From CAHJXF01 sp038240015 (GTDB lineage Bacteria; Pseudomonadota; Gammaproteobacteria; Burkholderiales; Burkholderiaceae_D): DNA of 7,101 nt. Position numbers and translations under genes: made by a program. Positions 1 through 5,959 of the stretch are shown in pieces. The notes beneath the pieces were generated by a model that saw only the letters and a program-made list of their open reading frames with translations, searched no databases and was not told where the DNA came from. Numbering within the stretch: position 1 is the first letter of the stretch; each line of letters opens with the position of its first letter. Location of the stretch: contig JBBSEF010000121.1 in assembly GCA_038240015.1 (NCBI GenBank), positions 1 to 7,101 of the forward strand, written 5' to 3'.

Positions 1-904
1 CATCAACTATCTCAAGGCCGGCATCCTGCTGGCCGACGCGGTCACGACCGTGAGCCCGACCTATGCACGCGAGATCCGCACATCGCGCGATGGCATGGGC
101 ATGGACGCGATGCTGCGCTGGCGCGCAGGGGAAGTGAGCGGCGCCGTCAGCGGCATCGTCAACGGCATCGACACGTCGGTGTGGGATCCGGCTGGCGATC
201 ACTGGCTCGAGCAGACGTACACCGCAGCCAGCCTCGACGCACGCGCGGCGAACAAGCGCGCCGTCGAACGTCGCTTCGGCCTCACGCACGACGATGCGTT
301 GCTGGTCTGCATGATCACGCGGCTCACGGCGCAAAAAGGGATCGACCTCGTAATCGAGGCCATGGAGGCGATCGTCGCGAGCGGCGCACGACTCGCCGTC
401 CTCGGCTCCGGCGACGCGTCGCATGAACAGGCACTGCGCGCGAGTGCGCAACGCTGGCCCGACGCCGTCGCAACAGTGATCGGATACGACGAAGCGCTGT
501 CGCATCTGATGCAGGGCGGCTGCGACGCGATTCTCATTCCGAGCCGCTTCGAACCCTGCGGCCTGACCCAGCTCTATGGACTTCGTTACGGGTGCGTGCC
601 GATCGTCTCACGCGTCGGCGGCCTGGCCGACACCGTGATCGACGCCAAAGTTGCGGCATTGAAGGCAGGCGTCGCGACCGGCATCCAGTTCGATGCTGCG
701 ACTGCTGACGGCGTACGCGAAGGGATGCAGCGAGCAGTGGACTTGTTCAACCAGCCCGAGGAGTGGCAACGCATACAGAGAAACGGCATGCGTGCCAAAG
801 TCGGATGGACGAGCTCGGCGCTCGAGTACGCCGCGTTGTACGAAAAAGTCGTTCGCCGTGCGGCAGGCCCTACTTCAGCGGATCCGTCGGCACGAGCAGC
901 GTGA
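1..904 (+). CDS. glgA: Glycogen synthase (ADP-glucose, GT5), C-terminal part
   Basis: Elongates alpha-1,4-glucan from ADP-glucose in the cytoplasm, building glycogen. The reading frame is open from the left edge (from base 2), so the start lies outside the window and about 300 residues are visible; full GlgA is usually 480-530. The visible part begins at the family segment NYLKAGILLADAVTTVSPTY, the end of the N-terminal Rossmann lobe. The GTGs and ATGs near base 50 are therefore internal codons. The C-terminal GT-B lobe follows: TRLTAQKGIDL, LGSGD, then PSRFEPCGLTQLYGLRYG with the conserved Glu of the retaining GT5 active site, then VGGLADTV. It ends at TGA 902-904 after a short low-complexity tail (GPTSADPSARAA). 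The last 35 bp overlap the 3' end of the convergent cupin gene. Identity is secure from the motifs; other glg genes would be expected to the left. Confidence 0.95.
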   Translation, partial: INYLKAGILLADAVTTVSPTYAREIRTSRDGMGMDAMLRWRAGEVSGAVSGIVNGIDTSVWDPAGDHWLEQTYTAASLDARAANKRAVERRFGLTHDDALLVCMITRLTAQKGIDLVIEAMEAIVASGARLAVLGSGDASHEQALRASAQRWPDAVATVIGYDEALSHLMQGGCDAILIPSRFEPCGLTQLYGLRYGCVPIVSRVGGLADTVIDAKVAALKAGVATGIQFDAATADGVREGMQRAVDLFNQPEEWQRIQRNGMRAKVGWTSSALEYAALYEKVVRRAAGPTSADPSARAA

Positions 905-1499
905 TCCTCGGGCGGCCGGCGACGTAGGCGGTGCAGGCGCTCTCGCCAGCGAACTTCTGCGGGAAGTCGAATTTCTGCCAGCCGCCGTTCCCGCATTCGC
1001 CGCCCGCGCTTGGCGGGCCGCAGTGTCCCATGGTGTCAGGCACCGGCTTGCCGAGGATGGGCTTGCCCTCTGCGTTGCGGCTGGTGGCCGGCAGGATGAA
1101 CATGTTTTGTTCGACGGCGTCGGCCTTGCCCGTCTCCTTGCCGGGCTCCTTGGGGACGAAGGCGCGGTGCACGCGGCCCTCGGAGGTCTCGAACGCCTGC
1201 CCGACGCCGTAGAGCTTCGGTTCGGCGTCGCAGCCATCCTGGACCGCGATCGTTCCTGCGACGACGACGTTGTAGACAAAGCCCGGGTGGTAGTGCCAGC
1301 CGCCGCTGGTTTCGTGCGCCTTGGTCGTCAGCGTGCGGTGGACCACGATCGCCGGGGTGCCATACAAGCCGACGCCCTCGATCGCGCCCGGCGTGGTGAC
1401 GGCATCCGCCGCGTTCACGCTAATGCCGCCGCTTGCCAGGACTCCTGCTGCCAGTACGCGCACCAGGCGGCGAAGCAGTTCCTCCGCTTTTCTCTTCAT
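870..1499 (-). CDS. Secreted cupin-domain protein
   Basis: A 209-residue protein of unknown substrate. Residues 1-30 look like a Sec signal peptide: a basic start (MKRKAEELLRR), a hydrophobic core (LVRVLAAGVLASGG) and a probable cleavage after VNA, so it is likely periplasmic. Residues about 50-118 form a small beta-barrel cupin. GGWHYHPG carries the HxH pair (H69, H71), followed by QAFETSEGRVHRAFVP with the second-motif His (H111), a pattern able to bind a divalent metal. The C-terminal third is Cys- and Gly-rich (GHCG, GECGNGG, SACTAY) and could form disulfides. The ATG at 1497-1499 is preceded by a good Shine-Dalgarno (AGGGG at 1506-1510, six bases away), which supports the start. The gene is divergent from a winged-helix regulator and its 3' end overlaps glgA. 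Catalytic activity is not predictable from sequence alone. Confidence 0.85.
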   Translation of the reverse strand: MKRKAEELLRRLVRVLAAGVLASGGISVNAADAVTTPGAIEGVGLYGTPAIVVHRTLTTKAHETSGGWHYHPGFVYNVVVAGTIAVQDGCDAEPKLYGVGQAFETSEGRVHRAFVPKEPGKETGKADAVEQNMFILPATSRNAEGKPILGKPVPDTMGHCGPPSAGGECGNGGWQKFDFPQKFAGESACTAYVAGRPRITLLVPTDPLK

Positions 1500-1505
1500 G
1501 CTCTT

Positions 1506-1511
1506 CCCCTC
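1506..1511 (-). promoter_or_regulatory. Ribosome binding site of the cupin gene
   Basis: GAGGGG on the minus strand, six bases before the ATG at 1499. Its first three bases (1509-1511) are also the last bases of the adjacent hairpin's stem, so folding of the leader could limit ribosome access. Confidence 0.6.
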
Positions 1512-1540
1512 GGTGTCGCCATGAGGAGGCGCACACCGAG
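1509..1540 (-). promoter_or_regulatory. 12-bp imperfect inverted repeat in the divergent intergenic region
   Basis: The arm CTCGGTGT (1509-1516) is the exact reverse complement of ACACCGAG (1533-1540). The inner arm CGCC (1517-1520) pairs with GGCG (1528-1531). This leaves a 7-base loop (1521-1527) and one bulged base (1532). It lies 10-41 bases ahead of the cupin ATG, directly against its Shine-Dalgarno, and upstream of the divergent regulator gene. It may be an RNA hairpin in the cupin leader or a DNA operator; sequence alone cannot decide. There is no T-tract on either strand, so an intrinsic terminator is unlikely. Confidence 0.5.
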
Positions 1541-1562
1541 TATGTTAGCGGCGGCCGTGGCA

Positions 1563-1590
1563 TTGCGTCTTTCGCTTTTCCAGCTATTGT
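1563..1590 (+). promoter_or_regulatory. Weak sigma70-like promoter candidate for the winged-helix regulator
   Basis: TTGCGT (1563-1568) and TATTGT (1585-1590) are separated by 16 bases and lie about 35 bp before the regulator's ATG. The matches to consensus are only about 3/6 and 4/6, so this is a suggestion from position and spacing, not a firm call. Confidence 0.2.
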
Positions 1591-1624
1591 TCTTCCGTTC
1601 TTGTTCCGCCCACGCGCCGCAACC

Positions 1625-3016
1625 ATGCCCAAAGCGAATCCGGAGATCTACGAATTCGGCGGCTTTCGCCTCGACGTAGGCGAACATCGGCTCGCGTGTC
1701 CGCACTGCGCCGGCGACGGCCGACTTCCCGAGAAGGCGTTCCGCACGCTCGTGCACCTGCTGCGCCATCGCGGTACTTTGGTGACGCACGACGAACTGCT
1801 GGCGGCAGTCTGGCCGCTCGCCGTGGTTGAGAAGAGCAACGTCGGCAAGGCGATTCACGTCATACGAAACCACCTGGGAGATTCGGATCGCGAACCCCGC
1901 TTCGTCGAAACCGTGCCCAAACACGGGTACCGCTTCATTGCCAAAGTCACCCCCGTCGGCGACGGCATCGCGCCCGACGGCCGCAGCCCTGAACTGCACG
2001 CATCGCGTGTCGGATCTCAGGCCTACGATCTCTACGTGCGCGCCAAGGTGAAGTCGCTCGGTGAGACACTGGCCGGCACAAACGAAGCCGTCGAGTTGCT
2101 CGAGCAGGCCGTCGCGCTCAACCCGCGGTTCGCCGCAGCCTGGGCCCAACTGGCCCGCTCCTACAACACGCGCGCCTTCAAGTTCACCTCGGCCGACGAC
2201 GTGCGGGCGTTCCAGGAACGCGCCGACGTAGCACTCGCGAAAGCACTGGAGCTGGACGCGGGCCTGGCAGAAGCGCACTTCGCGCGCGGGCTCGTTTTGT
2301 GGACCCAGGCCAAGGGCTTCCCGCACGAACACGCGATCCGCGCATTCAAGCGCGCGCTGGAACTCGACCCCGAAGCGGACGAGGCGCACCACCAGCTTTC
2401 GATGGTGCTGGCGCACGTTGGTCTGCTCAACGAAGCCGAAGAGCATGTTCGCACTGCTGTGCGCCTGAACCCCAATAACACGATGGCCCGCTTCCGCGTC
2501 GGCGTCTATGCGGCGTGGCAGTGCCGCTTCGACGACGCGCTCGCAGTGCTGAAGACCGTGCCCAGCGACGCAAGTCCGATGCTGATCGACCGGACGCGTG
2601 CCGAAGTCCTAGTGCAGCTTGGGCGCACGGCAGAGGCGCGCGCGATCGTCGATGGCTACCTTGCGGCTCATCCCGTCGACGAAGGAGGCAGCTTTACGAG
2701 CGTCGCTGCCCTGATCTTTGCACTGGAGGGCAAGGAGCGCGAGGCGCAAGCCGCAATCGTGCGTGCCGTGACCATCGGCCGGGGCTTCGGCCACTTCCAT
2801 CATGCAGCCTACAACATCGCTTCAACCCTGGCTGCGCTCGGGCAGTCTGACGATGCCGTCGGGTGGCTGGAGGCGGCGGCGGACGACGGTTTCCCATGCT
2901 GGCCGTTATTCCGCGGCGACCCCAATCTGCACCCGCTGCATGGGCATCCCCGCTTCGCGGCCCTGCTAACCACGCTGCAGTGCCGCCGGGAAGCATTCAG
3001 GGAGATCGCTGCATGA
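1625..3016 (+). CDS. Winged-helix (OmpR/CadC-type) regulator with TPR domain
   Basis: A predicted transcription factor of 463 residues. Residues about 8-108 form a Trans_reg_C winged helix: YEFGGFRLDVGEHRL, LPEKAFRTLVHLLRHRG, HDELLAAVWP, SNVGKAIHVIRNHLGD as recognition helix region, then the wing FVETVPKHGYRFIA. From residue 138 to the end are TPR-like helical repeats (AVELLEQAVALNPRFAAAWA, AIRAFKRALELDPEADEAHH, AEEHVRTAVRLNPN). The end, FRGDPNLHPLHGHPRFAALL, is typical of TPR regulator or cyclase-like proteins. No receiver domain and no TM helix is seen, unlike CadC/ToxR, so it is probably cytoplasmic. The frame is open back to 1433, but the family-like sequence begins at ATG 1625, which I chose although its Shine-Dalgarno is poor. 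An unusual CPHC insert (Cys25, Cys28) sits in the N-terminal beta region. It is divergent from the cupin gene, a possible target. The ligand is unknown. Confidence 0.85.
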   Translation: MPKANPEIYEFGGFRLDVGEHRLACPHCAGDGRLPEKAFRTLVHLLRHRGTLVTHDELLAAVWPLAVVEKSNVGKAIHVIRNHLGDSDREPRFVETVPKHGYRFIAKVTPVGDGIAPDGRSPELHASRVGSQAYDLYVRAKVKSLGETLAGTNEAVELLEQAVALNPRFAAAWAQLARSYNTRAFKFTSADDVRAFQERADVALAKALELDAGLAEAHFARGLVLWTQAKGFPHEHAIRAFKRALELDPEADEAHHQLSMVLAHVGLLNEAEEHVRTAVRLNPNNTMARFRVGVYAAWQCRFDDALAVLKTVPSDASPMLIDRTRAEVLVQLGRTAEARAIVDGYLAAHPVDEGGSFTSVAALIFALEGKEREAQAAIVRAVTIGRGFGHFHHAAYNIASTLAALGQSDDAVGWLEAAADDGFPCWPLFRGDPNLHPLHGHPRFAALLTTLQCRREAFREIAA

Positions 3017-3058
3017 TGGACCTGCCGTCGTGGCCCGGCATAGCGCGGTCTGCTCGGG

Positions 3059-3093
3059 CCGGTGGCGCTCGTAGTGGACGGGTGCGCCACCGG
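3059..3093. repeat. 10-bp perfect inverted repeat (stem-loop) after the regulator gene
   Basis: CCGGTGGCGC (3059-3068) pairs exactly with GCGCCACCGG (3084-3093) around a 15-base loop, 42 bp past the regulator's stop codon. A second small stem (ACCGGG 3089-3094 with CCCGGT 3098-3103) competes with it. There is no T-tract, so a classical intrinsic terminator is not supported, though a structured mRNA 3' end is possible. Confidence 0.5.
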
Positions 3094-3128
3094 GGCTCCC
3101 GGTTGCGGCTGCCGACCGTTGGCTTGCA

Positions 3129-3161
3129 CCCGTTGCTCCCGAGGTTGTGACCTCGGACGGG
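3129..3161. repeat. Bulged 12-bp stem-loop between convergent genes
   Basis: CCGAGGT (3139-3145) pairs perfectly with ACCTCGG (3150-3156) around the 4-base loop TGTG. The stem continues as CCCGT (3129-3133) with ACGGG (3157-3161) across a one-sided 5-base bulge (3134-3138). It sits between genes that converge, where a bidirectional terminator would be useful, but no T-run follows on either strand. Confidence 0.5.
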
Positions 3162-3380
3162 CTCAAGCCTCACACGCGGCGCAATCGCCTCTCGAGCGCC
3201 TGGGGTGCGTACCTCCGTGTGTCCATCTTCTGGTGACTGCCTTCTTGCCGCCTCAGGCGCGAGAACGGCCAGGTGAGATGCCGGAAAGCTGCCCGTGACC
3301 AATATCCGGAACTGGCCTAAAGCAGCCCCCTCGCAACTGGCCGCCTCAGTCACGAACCCGAACATCAACCCATGATCTCC

Positions 3381-4202
3381 CTAACTACGGGCAACACCGG
3401 ATCGATCTCCTCGATCGACTTCCGCGGAACGGGCGGCATCATGTGCCCACGCCGCAAGCGCGTCGGCGTGTAGGTCGCCCACCAGCTTCACGAGTTCCGA
3501 AAAGCGCACGCCCTGACGCACGAGATGGGCGACGTAGGTGTGATGAGGGGCCATCGCGTTGACTTCGTCGGCGCGGTCGATGCCGGCGTCGTGCGCGGCA
3601 TAGAGCAGCGCCGCGTCGAGGTCGGCTTCGGACATCGGTCCGCCGTTACGCGCGGTCAGCACCGGTGCGTCAGCGGGCCGCCCGTCCTCGGTCAGTGACG
3701 CGCATCCGTGCGCGGGATCGGGAGCTGGCGTTCGGCCGCGCCGATCACGCGCAGGATGCGCTTCGCGATCGATGTCGCGCAGATGAACTTGCACGACTTC
3801 CTGCCGCGTGAGCCCCGACAACAGCAGTGTGATCGCGGCGCGGAGTTCGTGATCCGACGCATCGAACAACGCTCTCATCTCCTTGTTCGTCAGCTCGCGC
3901 GGCAGTACCTGAGGCGCCGGTAGCGAGGCGGGCGCGTGCGCAGCGACGTCGAGCAACGCGCGCGGCGCGTCCACGCCGAGAGCCGCGTTCGCATGACCTC
4001 CGAGCGCCATCGGCATCCACGTCTGCGGCACGATCACCGCGACGGGCTGGGGCGGCGGGCGATTGAACAGTTCGACGTTGCCCATCGCGAGCAGAGCGAC
4101 CAGCAACGCGCTTCCGAGCACCAGCGCGGCGTCGCGCGCGTACTGCGGACTGACCGGCGACGTGGGCGTCGTGGCGAACTCCACCACCTCGACCTTCGGC
4201 AC
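3381..4202 (-). CDS. Wzz/GumC-like membrane segment fused to degenerate tyrosine-recombinase-like domain; probably frame-disrupted
   Basis: Seen: 273 residues from GTG 4202. Residues 1-22 (PKVEVVEFA, PTSPVSPQYARD) resemble the proline-rich segment before the last TM helix of Wzz/GumC chain-length proteins. A TM helix follows (about 24-42), then a Pro/Ala linker. Residues 102-252 resemble a tyrosine recombinase C-terminal domain (PRELTNKEMRALFDASD, TLLLSGLTRQEVVQVHLRDID, APHHTYVAHLVRQGVRFSELVKLVG). Catalysis looks lost: the first Arg position reads Thr, the HxxR box reads MAPH and no nucleophilic Tyr is visible. Frame problems: better protein-like sequence lies in other frames at 3692-3766 (RILRVIGAAERQLPIP) and 3365-3448 (MMPPVPRKSIEEID, ending at TGA 3365-3367). 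Dropping one A from the A5 run at 4246-4250 would join ATG 4260 (MAAEKVERLAALEAEKSAR) to this frame. The ancestral gene was therefore probably about 3365-4260. It is either a pseudogene or affected by sequence errors. It starts 36-93 bp after the GNAT gene on the same strand. The role is unknown; polysaccharide-related function is only inferred. Confidence 0.6.
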   Translation of the reverse strand: MPKVEVVEFATTPTSPVSPQYARDAALVLGSALLVALLAMGNVELFNRPPPQPVAVIVPQTWMPMALGGHANAALGVDAPRALLDVAAHAPASLPAPQVLPRELTNKEMRALFDASDHELRAAITLLLSGLTRQEVVQVHLRDIDREAHPARDRRGRTPAPDPAHGCASLTEDGRPADAPVLTARNGGPMSEADLDAALLYAAHDAGIDRADEVNAMAPHHTYVAHLVRQGVRFSELVKLVGDLHADALAAWAHDAARSAEVDRGDRSGVARS

Positions 4203-4295
4203 ACGCGCACTCTTTTCGGCCTCGAGCGCGGCCAGGCGCTCGACCTTTTTCTGCGGCCATTCGGAAGCGCCGTGAGCGTGCGAGCGTCGTGCGTG

Positions 4296-4892
4296 TCAGG
4301 TCAGCGCGTCCGTGACCCCATAGGCCTGCATCTGCGCCGCGAACTTCGCCACCTCGTGACTGAGGATCACGATGTCGTGGGTCTTGCCATCGCGATCCTT
4401 GACCTGATCGTGCAGCAGCGCTTCGGGCCGAAAGCCCAGGCCTTCGAAGACCGCGATCGCGCCGCGCTGGTCCACGGTCATCTGAGCGGTCAGCTTGTCG
4501 AGTCCCATCTCGAGCGCGAGGGCAAAACTTTCCTGCGTCAATTTCTGGCCGACGCCTTTGCCGCGCAATTGGGGCACGACCAGCACGCGCAACTCGCCGA
4601 CGTGTCGCGACCACGACCACTCGTCGCGCACGATCGTCGCGCAGCCGAGCACTTGTCCGCCTCGCGTTGCGAGAACGGTGACGATAGCGCCCGTGCGCGT
4701 CGACTCGATCCATGCGGACACAACCTTCGGCTCGCTGATGTCGCGTGGCAGGAACAACAAGTCATGCACCGACAGACCTTGCGCGAACGCGAGGACCGCC
4801 GCTTCATCTGCCGCTGTCATCAGCCGCAGTTCGAGATCGCCGCCCTCGATGACCATCGTGCGCGGATAGGCCCTGCTCGCCGTGTTTGTCAT
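4296..4892 (-). CDS. GNAT-family N-acetyltransferase
   Basis: A predicted cytoplasmic acetyl-CoA-dependent acetyltransferase of 198 residues. The GNAT fold runs from about residue 19 (DLELRLMTAADEAAV) to 178. Beta4 plus motif A is LRVLVVPQLRGKGVGQKL (residues 101-118), with the RGKGVG pyrophosphate-binding loop. Motif B (AIAVFEGLGF, 145-154) and a terminal strand (HDIVILSHEV) follow. The start is ATG 4892: it overlaps the phaC stop as ATGA and has GGGGAAG (4901-4907) eight bases upstream. An in-frame ATG at 4913 would add seven residues inside phaC and is less likely. As third gene of the phaE-like/phaC operon it is probably translationally coupled to phaC. The substrate (protein, amine or small molecule) cannot be told from sequence. 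A link to PHA metabolism is inferred from position only. Confidence 0.88.
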   Translation of the reverse strand: MTNTASRAYPRTMVIEGGDLELRLMTAADEAAVLAFAQGLSVHDLLFLPRDISEPKVVSAWIESTRTGAIVTVLATRGGQVLGCATIVRDEWSWSRHVGELRVLVVPQLRGKGVGQKLTQESFALALEMGLDKLTAQMTVDQRGAIAVFEGLGFRPEALLHDQVKDRDGKTHDIVILSHEVAKFAAQMQAYGVTDALT

Positions 4893-5959
4893 GTCGAACG
4901 CTTCCCCAGCCATGCGTCAAGCTTCGGCCACAGCCGCTTGATCGCGTTGCCCCCGGCCACGAGACTGACGTGGCCGCCCTTGAATACGATTTCTTCCTTG
5001 TCCTTCGAGCCCACGTTCGCGATCAGCGGCTTCGCGGCTTCGTAAGGCACGATGTGGTCGTGCTCGGCCAGAGCATGCAGGATCGGCACCTTGATGTTGC
5101 CGAGGTCTACACGGCGTCCACGAAGCACCAGCTCGTTCTTGTAGAGCCGGTTCTCCCACATGAACTCCTTGGTCGTCTCGCGGAACAGTTCGCCCGGCAG
5201 CGGCAGGATGTCCGCGGCCCAACGGTCGAACATGCGATACGACTTCACGAATTCGTCGTTCCACATGTTGTCCCAGAGCTGGACCTGACCGGTGACGCGG
5301 TCCGCGGGACGCAACATGTTGAACGATTCGAAGATCATCTCGGGCGGCGCGTTGCCCAGCGTGTCGACGAGGCGATCGACGTCGAAGTAGCGCTTGTCGC
5401 TCATCTTGGAAAACAACTCCATCTTGGTAAAGTCGACCGGCGTGGTGAAGAGCGCGAGGTTCTTGACCGGGCCATCCGCATGCAGCGCAGCGTAGATCGT
5501 CGAGAGCACGCCGCCCATGCAGTAGCCGATGAGGTTCACGTCGTCTTCGCCCGACGCCTGCTGCACGCGAGCGACGCAATCGGGAATGAAGTCGAGCGTG
5601 TAGTCCTCGAGGCCGAGCCGCTTTTCTTCGGGTCGCGGCGGGTTCCAGTCGATCATGAACACGTCGTAGCCCTGCTTCAACAGGAACTCGATGAAGCTCT
5701 GGCCGGGAGCCAGGTCGAGGATGTAGCCGCGATTGGTGGTCGCCATCACGATCAGCAGCGGGATGCGATAGATCTCGTCGACCATCGCCCGGTAGTGATA
5801 GAGCGCGAGCGTGCCGCGACGATGGATCAGGTCGCGCGGTGTGACGCCCATCGCCGGGCCGGACGACGACAGATAGTCGAGACCCTTGATGTTGCGTTGG
5901 AGCGCGCGCTCGATTTCCTGCTGCACGCGGGTCGCGATCGATGCGGGGTCTGCGCTCAT
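4889..5959 (-). CDS. phaC: Class III-type polyhydroxyalkanoate synthase, catalytic subunit PhaC
   Basis: Polymerises (R)-3-hydroxyacyl-CoA, typically 3-hydroxybutyryl-CoA, into PHA with release of CoA, at the surface of the granule. The protein has 356 residues. That is the compact class III/IV size (about 355), and it lacks the long N-terminal region of class I/II enzymes (about 560-600). It is an alpha/beta hydrolase with the PHA synthase lipase box GYCMGG (145-150), nucleophile Cys147. Asp301 (HALAEHDHIVP) and His330 (KGGHVSL) complete the triad, at nearly the same positions as in the Allochromatium enzyme. Other family segments are DVFMIDWNPPRPEEKRLGLE and MFDRWAADILPLPGELFRE. ATG 5959 overlaps the upstream PhaE-like stop (ATGA) with no strong Shine-Dalgarno of its own, so coupled translation is likely. 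The GNAT gene overlaps its stop in the same way. Activity should depend on the neighbouring subunit, as is known for class III enzymes. Confidence 0.95.
   Translation of the reverse strand: MSADPASIATRVQQEIERALQRNIKGLDYLSSSGPAMGVTPRDLIHRRGTLALYHYRAMVDEIYRIPLLIVMATTNRGYILDLAPGQSFIEFLLKQGYDVFMIDWNPPRPEEKRLGLEDYTLDFIPDCVARVQQASGEDDVNLIGYCMGGVLSTIYAALHADGPVKNLALFTTPVDFTKMELFSKMSDKRYFDVDRLVDTLGNAPPEMIFESFNMLRPADRVTGQVQLWDNMWNDEFVKSYRMFDRWAADILPLPGELFRETTKEFMWENRLYKNELVLRGRRVDLGNIKVPILHALAEHDHIVPYEAAKPLIANVGSKDKEEIVFKGGHVSLVAGGNAIKRLWPKLDAWLGKRST
4901..4907 (-). promoter_or_regulatory. Ribosome binding site of the GNAT gene, inside phaC
   Basis: GGGGAAG on the minus strand, eight bases before ATG 4892 and within the last codons of phaC. 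It decides the start at 4892 over the upstream ATG at 4913. Confidence 0.6.

Larger units (their letters stand above)
3017..3364. other. Gene-poor, structured intergenic region
   Basis: I see no convincing gene here. Open frames exist on both strands but their products are Arg/Pro/Cys-rich, match nothing I recognise and lack ribosome binding sites. The left part (3059-3161) holds nested stem-loops, listed separately. The right part has AACTGGCC twice (3310-3317 and 3335-3342) and its inverse GGCCAG at 3267-3272, which could be chance or the worn end of an old element. The region separates the convergent regulator and recombinase-like genes. Confidence 0.5.

Noticed and set aside
1433..1624. 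Extension of the winged-helix regulator upstream of ATG 1625
   Set aside because: The frame is open but its product (Pro/Arg/Ser-rich) runs over the cupin signal peptide region and does not resemble the family, which begins just before EIYEFGGFRLD.
693..1679. Long plus-strand frame across the cupin gene
   Set aside because: It is the complementary shadow of the cupin gene and the glgA tail, with an Arg/Ala-rich, motif-free product.
3129..3161. attC-like integron recombination site
   Set aside because: The bulged stem is superficially similar, but I see no paired RYYYAAC/GTTRRRY core sites and no gene cassette next to it.
3017..3364. Group II intron or complete insertion sequence
   Set aside because: There are strong stems but no recognisable domain V, no reverse transcriptase or transposase frame and no clear terminal inverted repeats.
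4203..4298. GNAT stop codon read-through into the recombinase-like gene, as both lie in the same frame
   Set aside because: The frame stays open after TGA 4296-4298, but the linking peptide (HARRSHAHGASEWPQ) is not protein-like, and a separate start at 4260 or 4202 explains the layout better.
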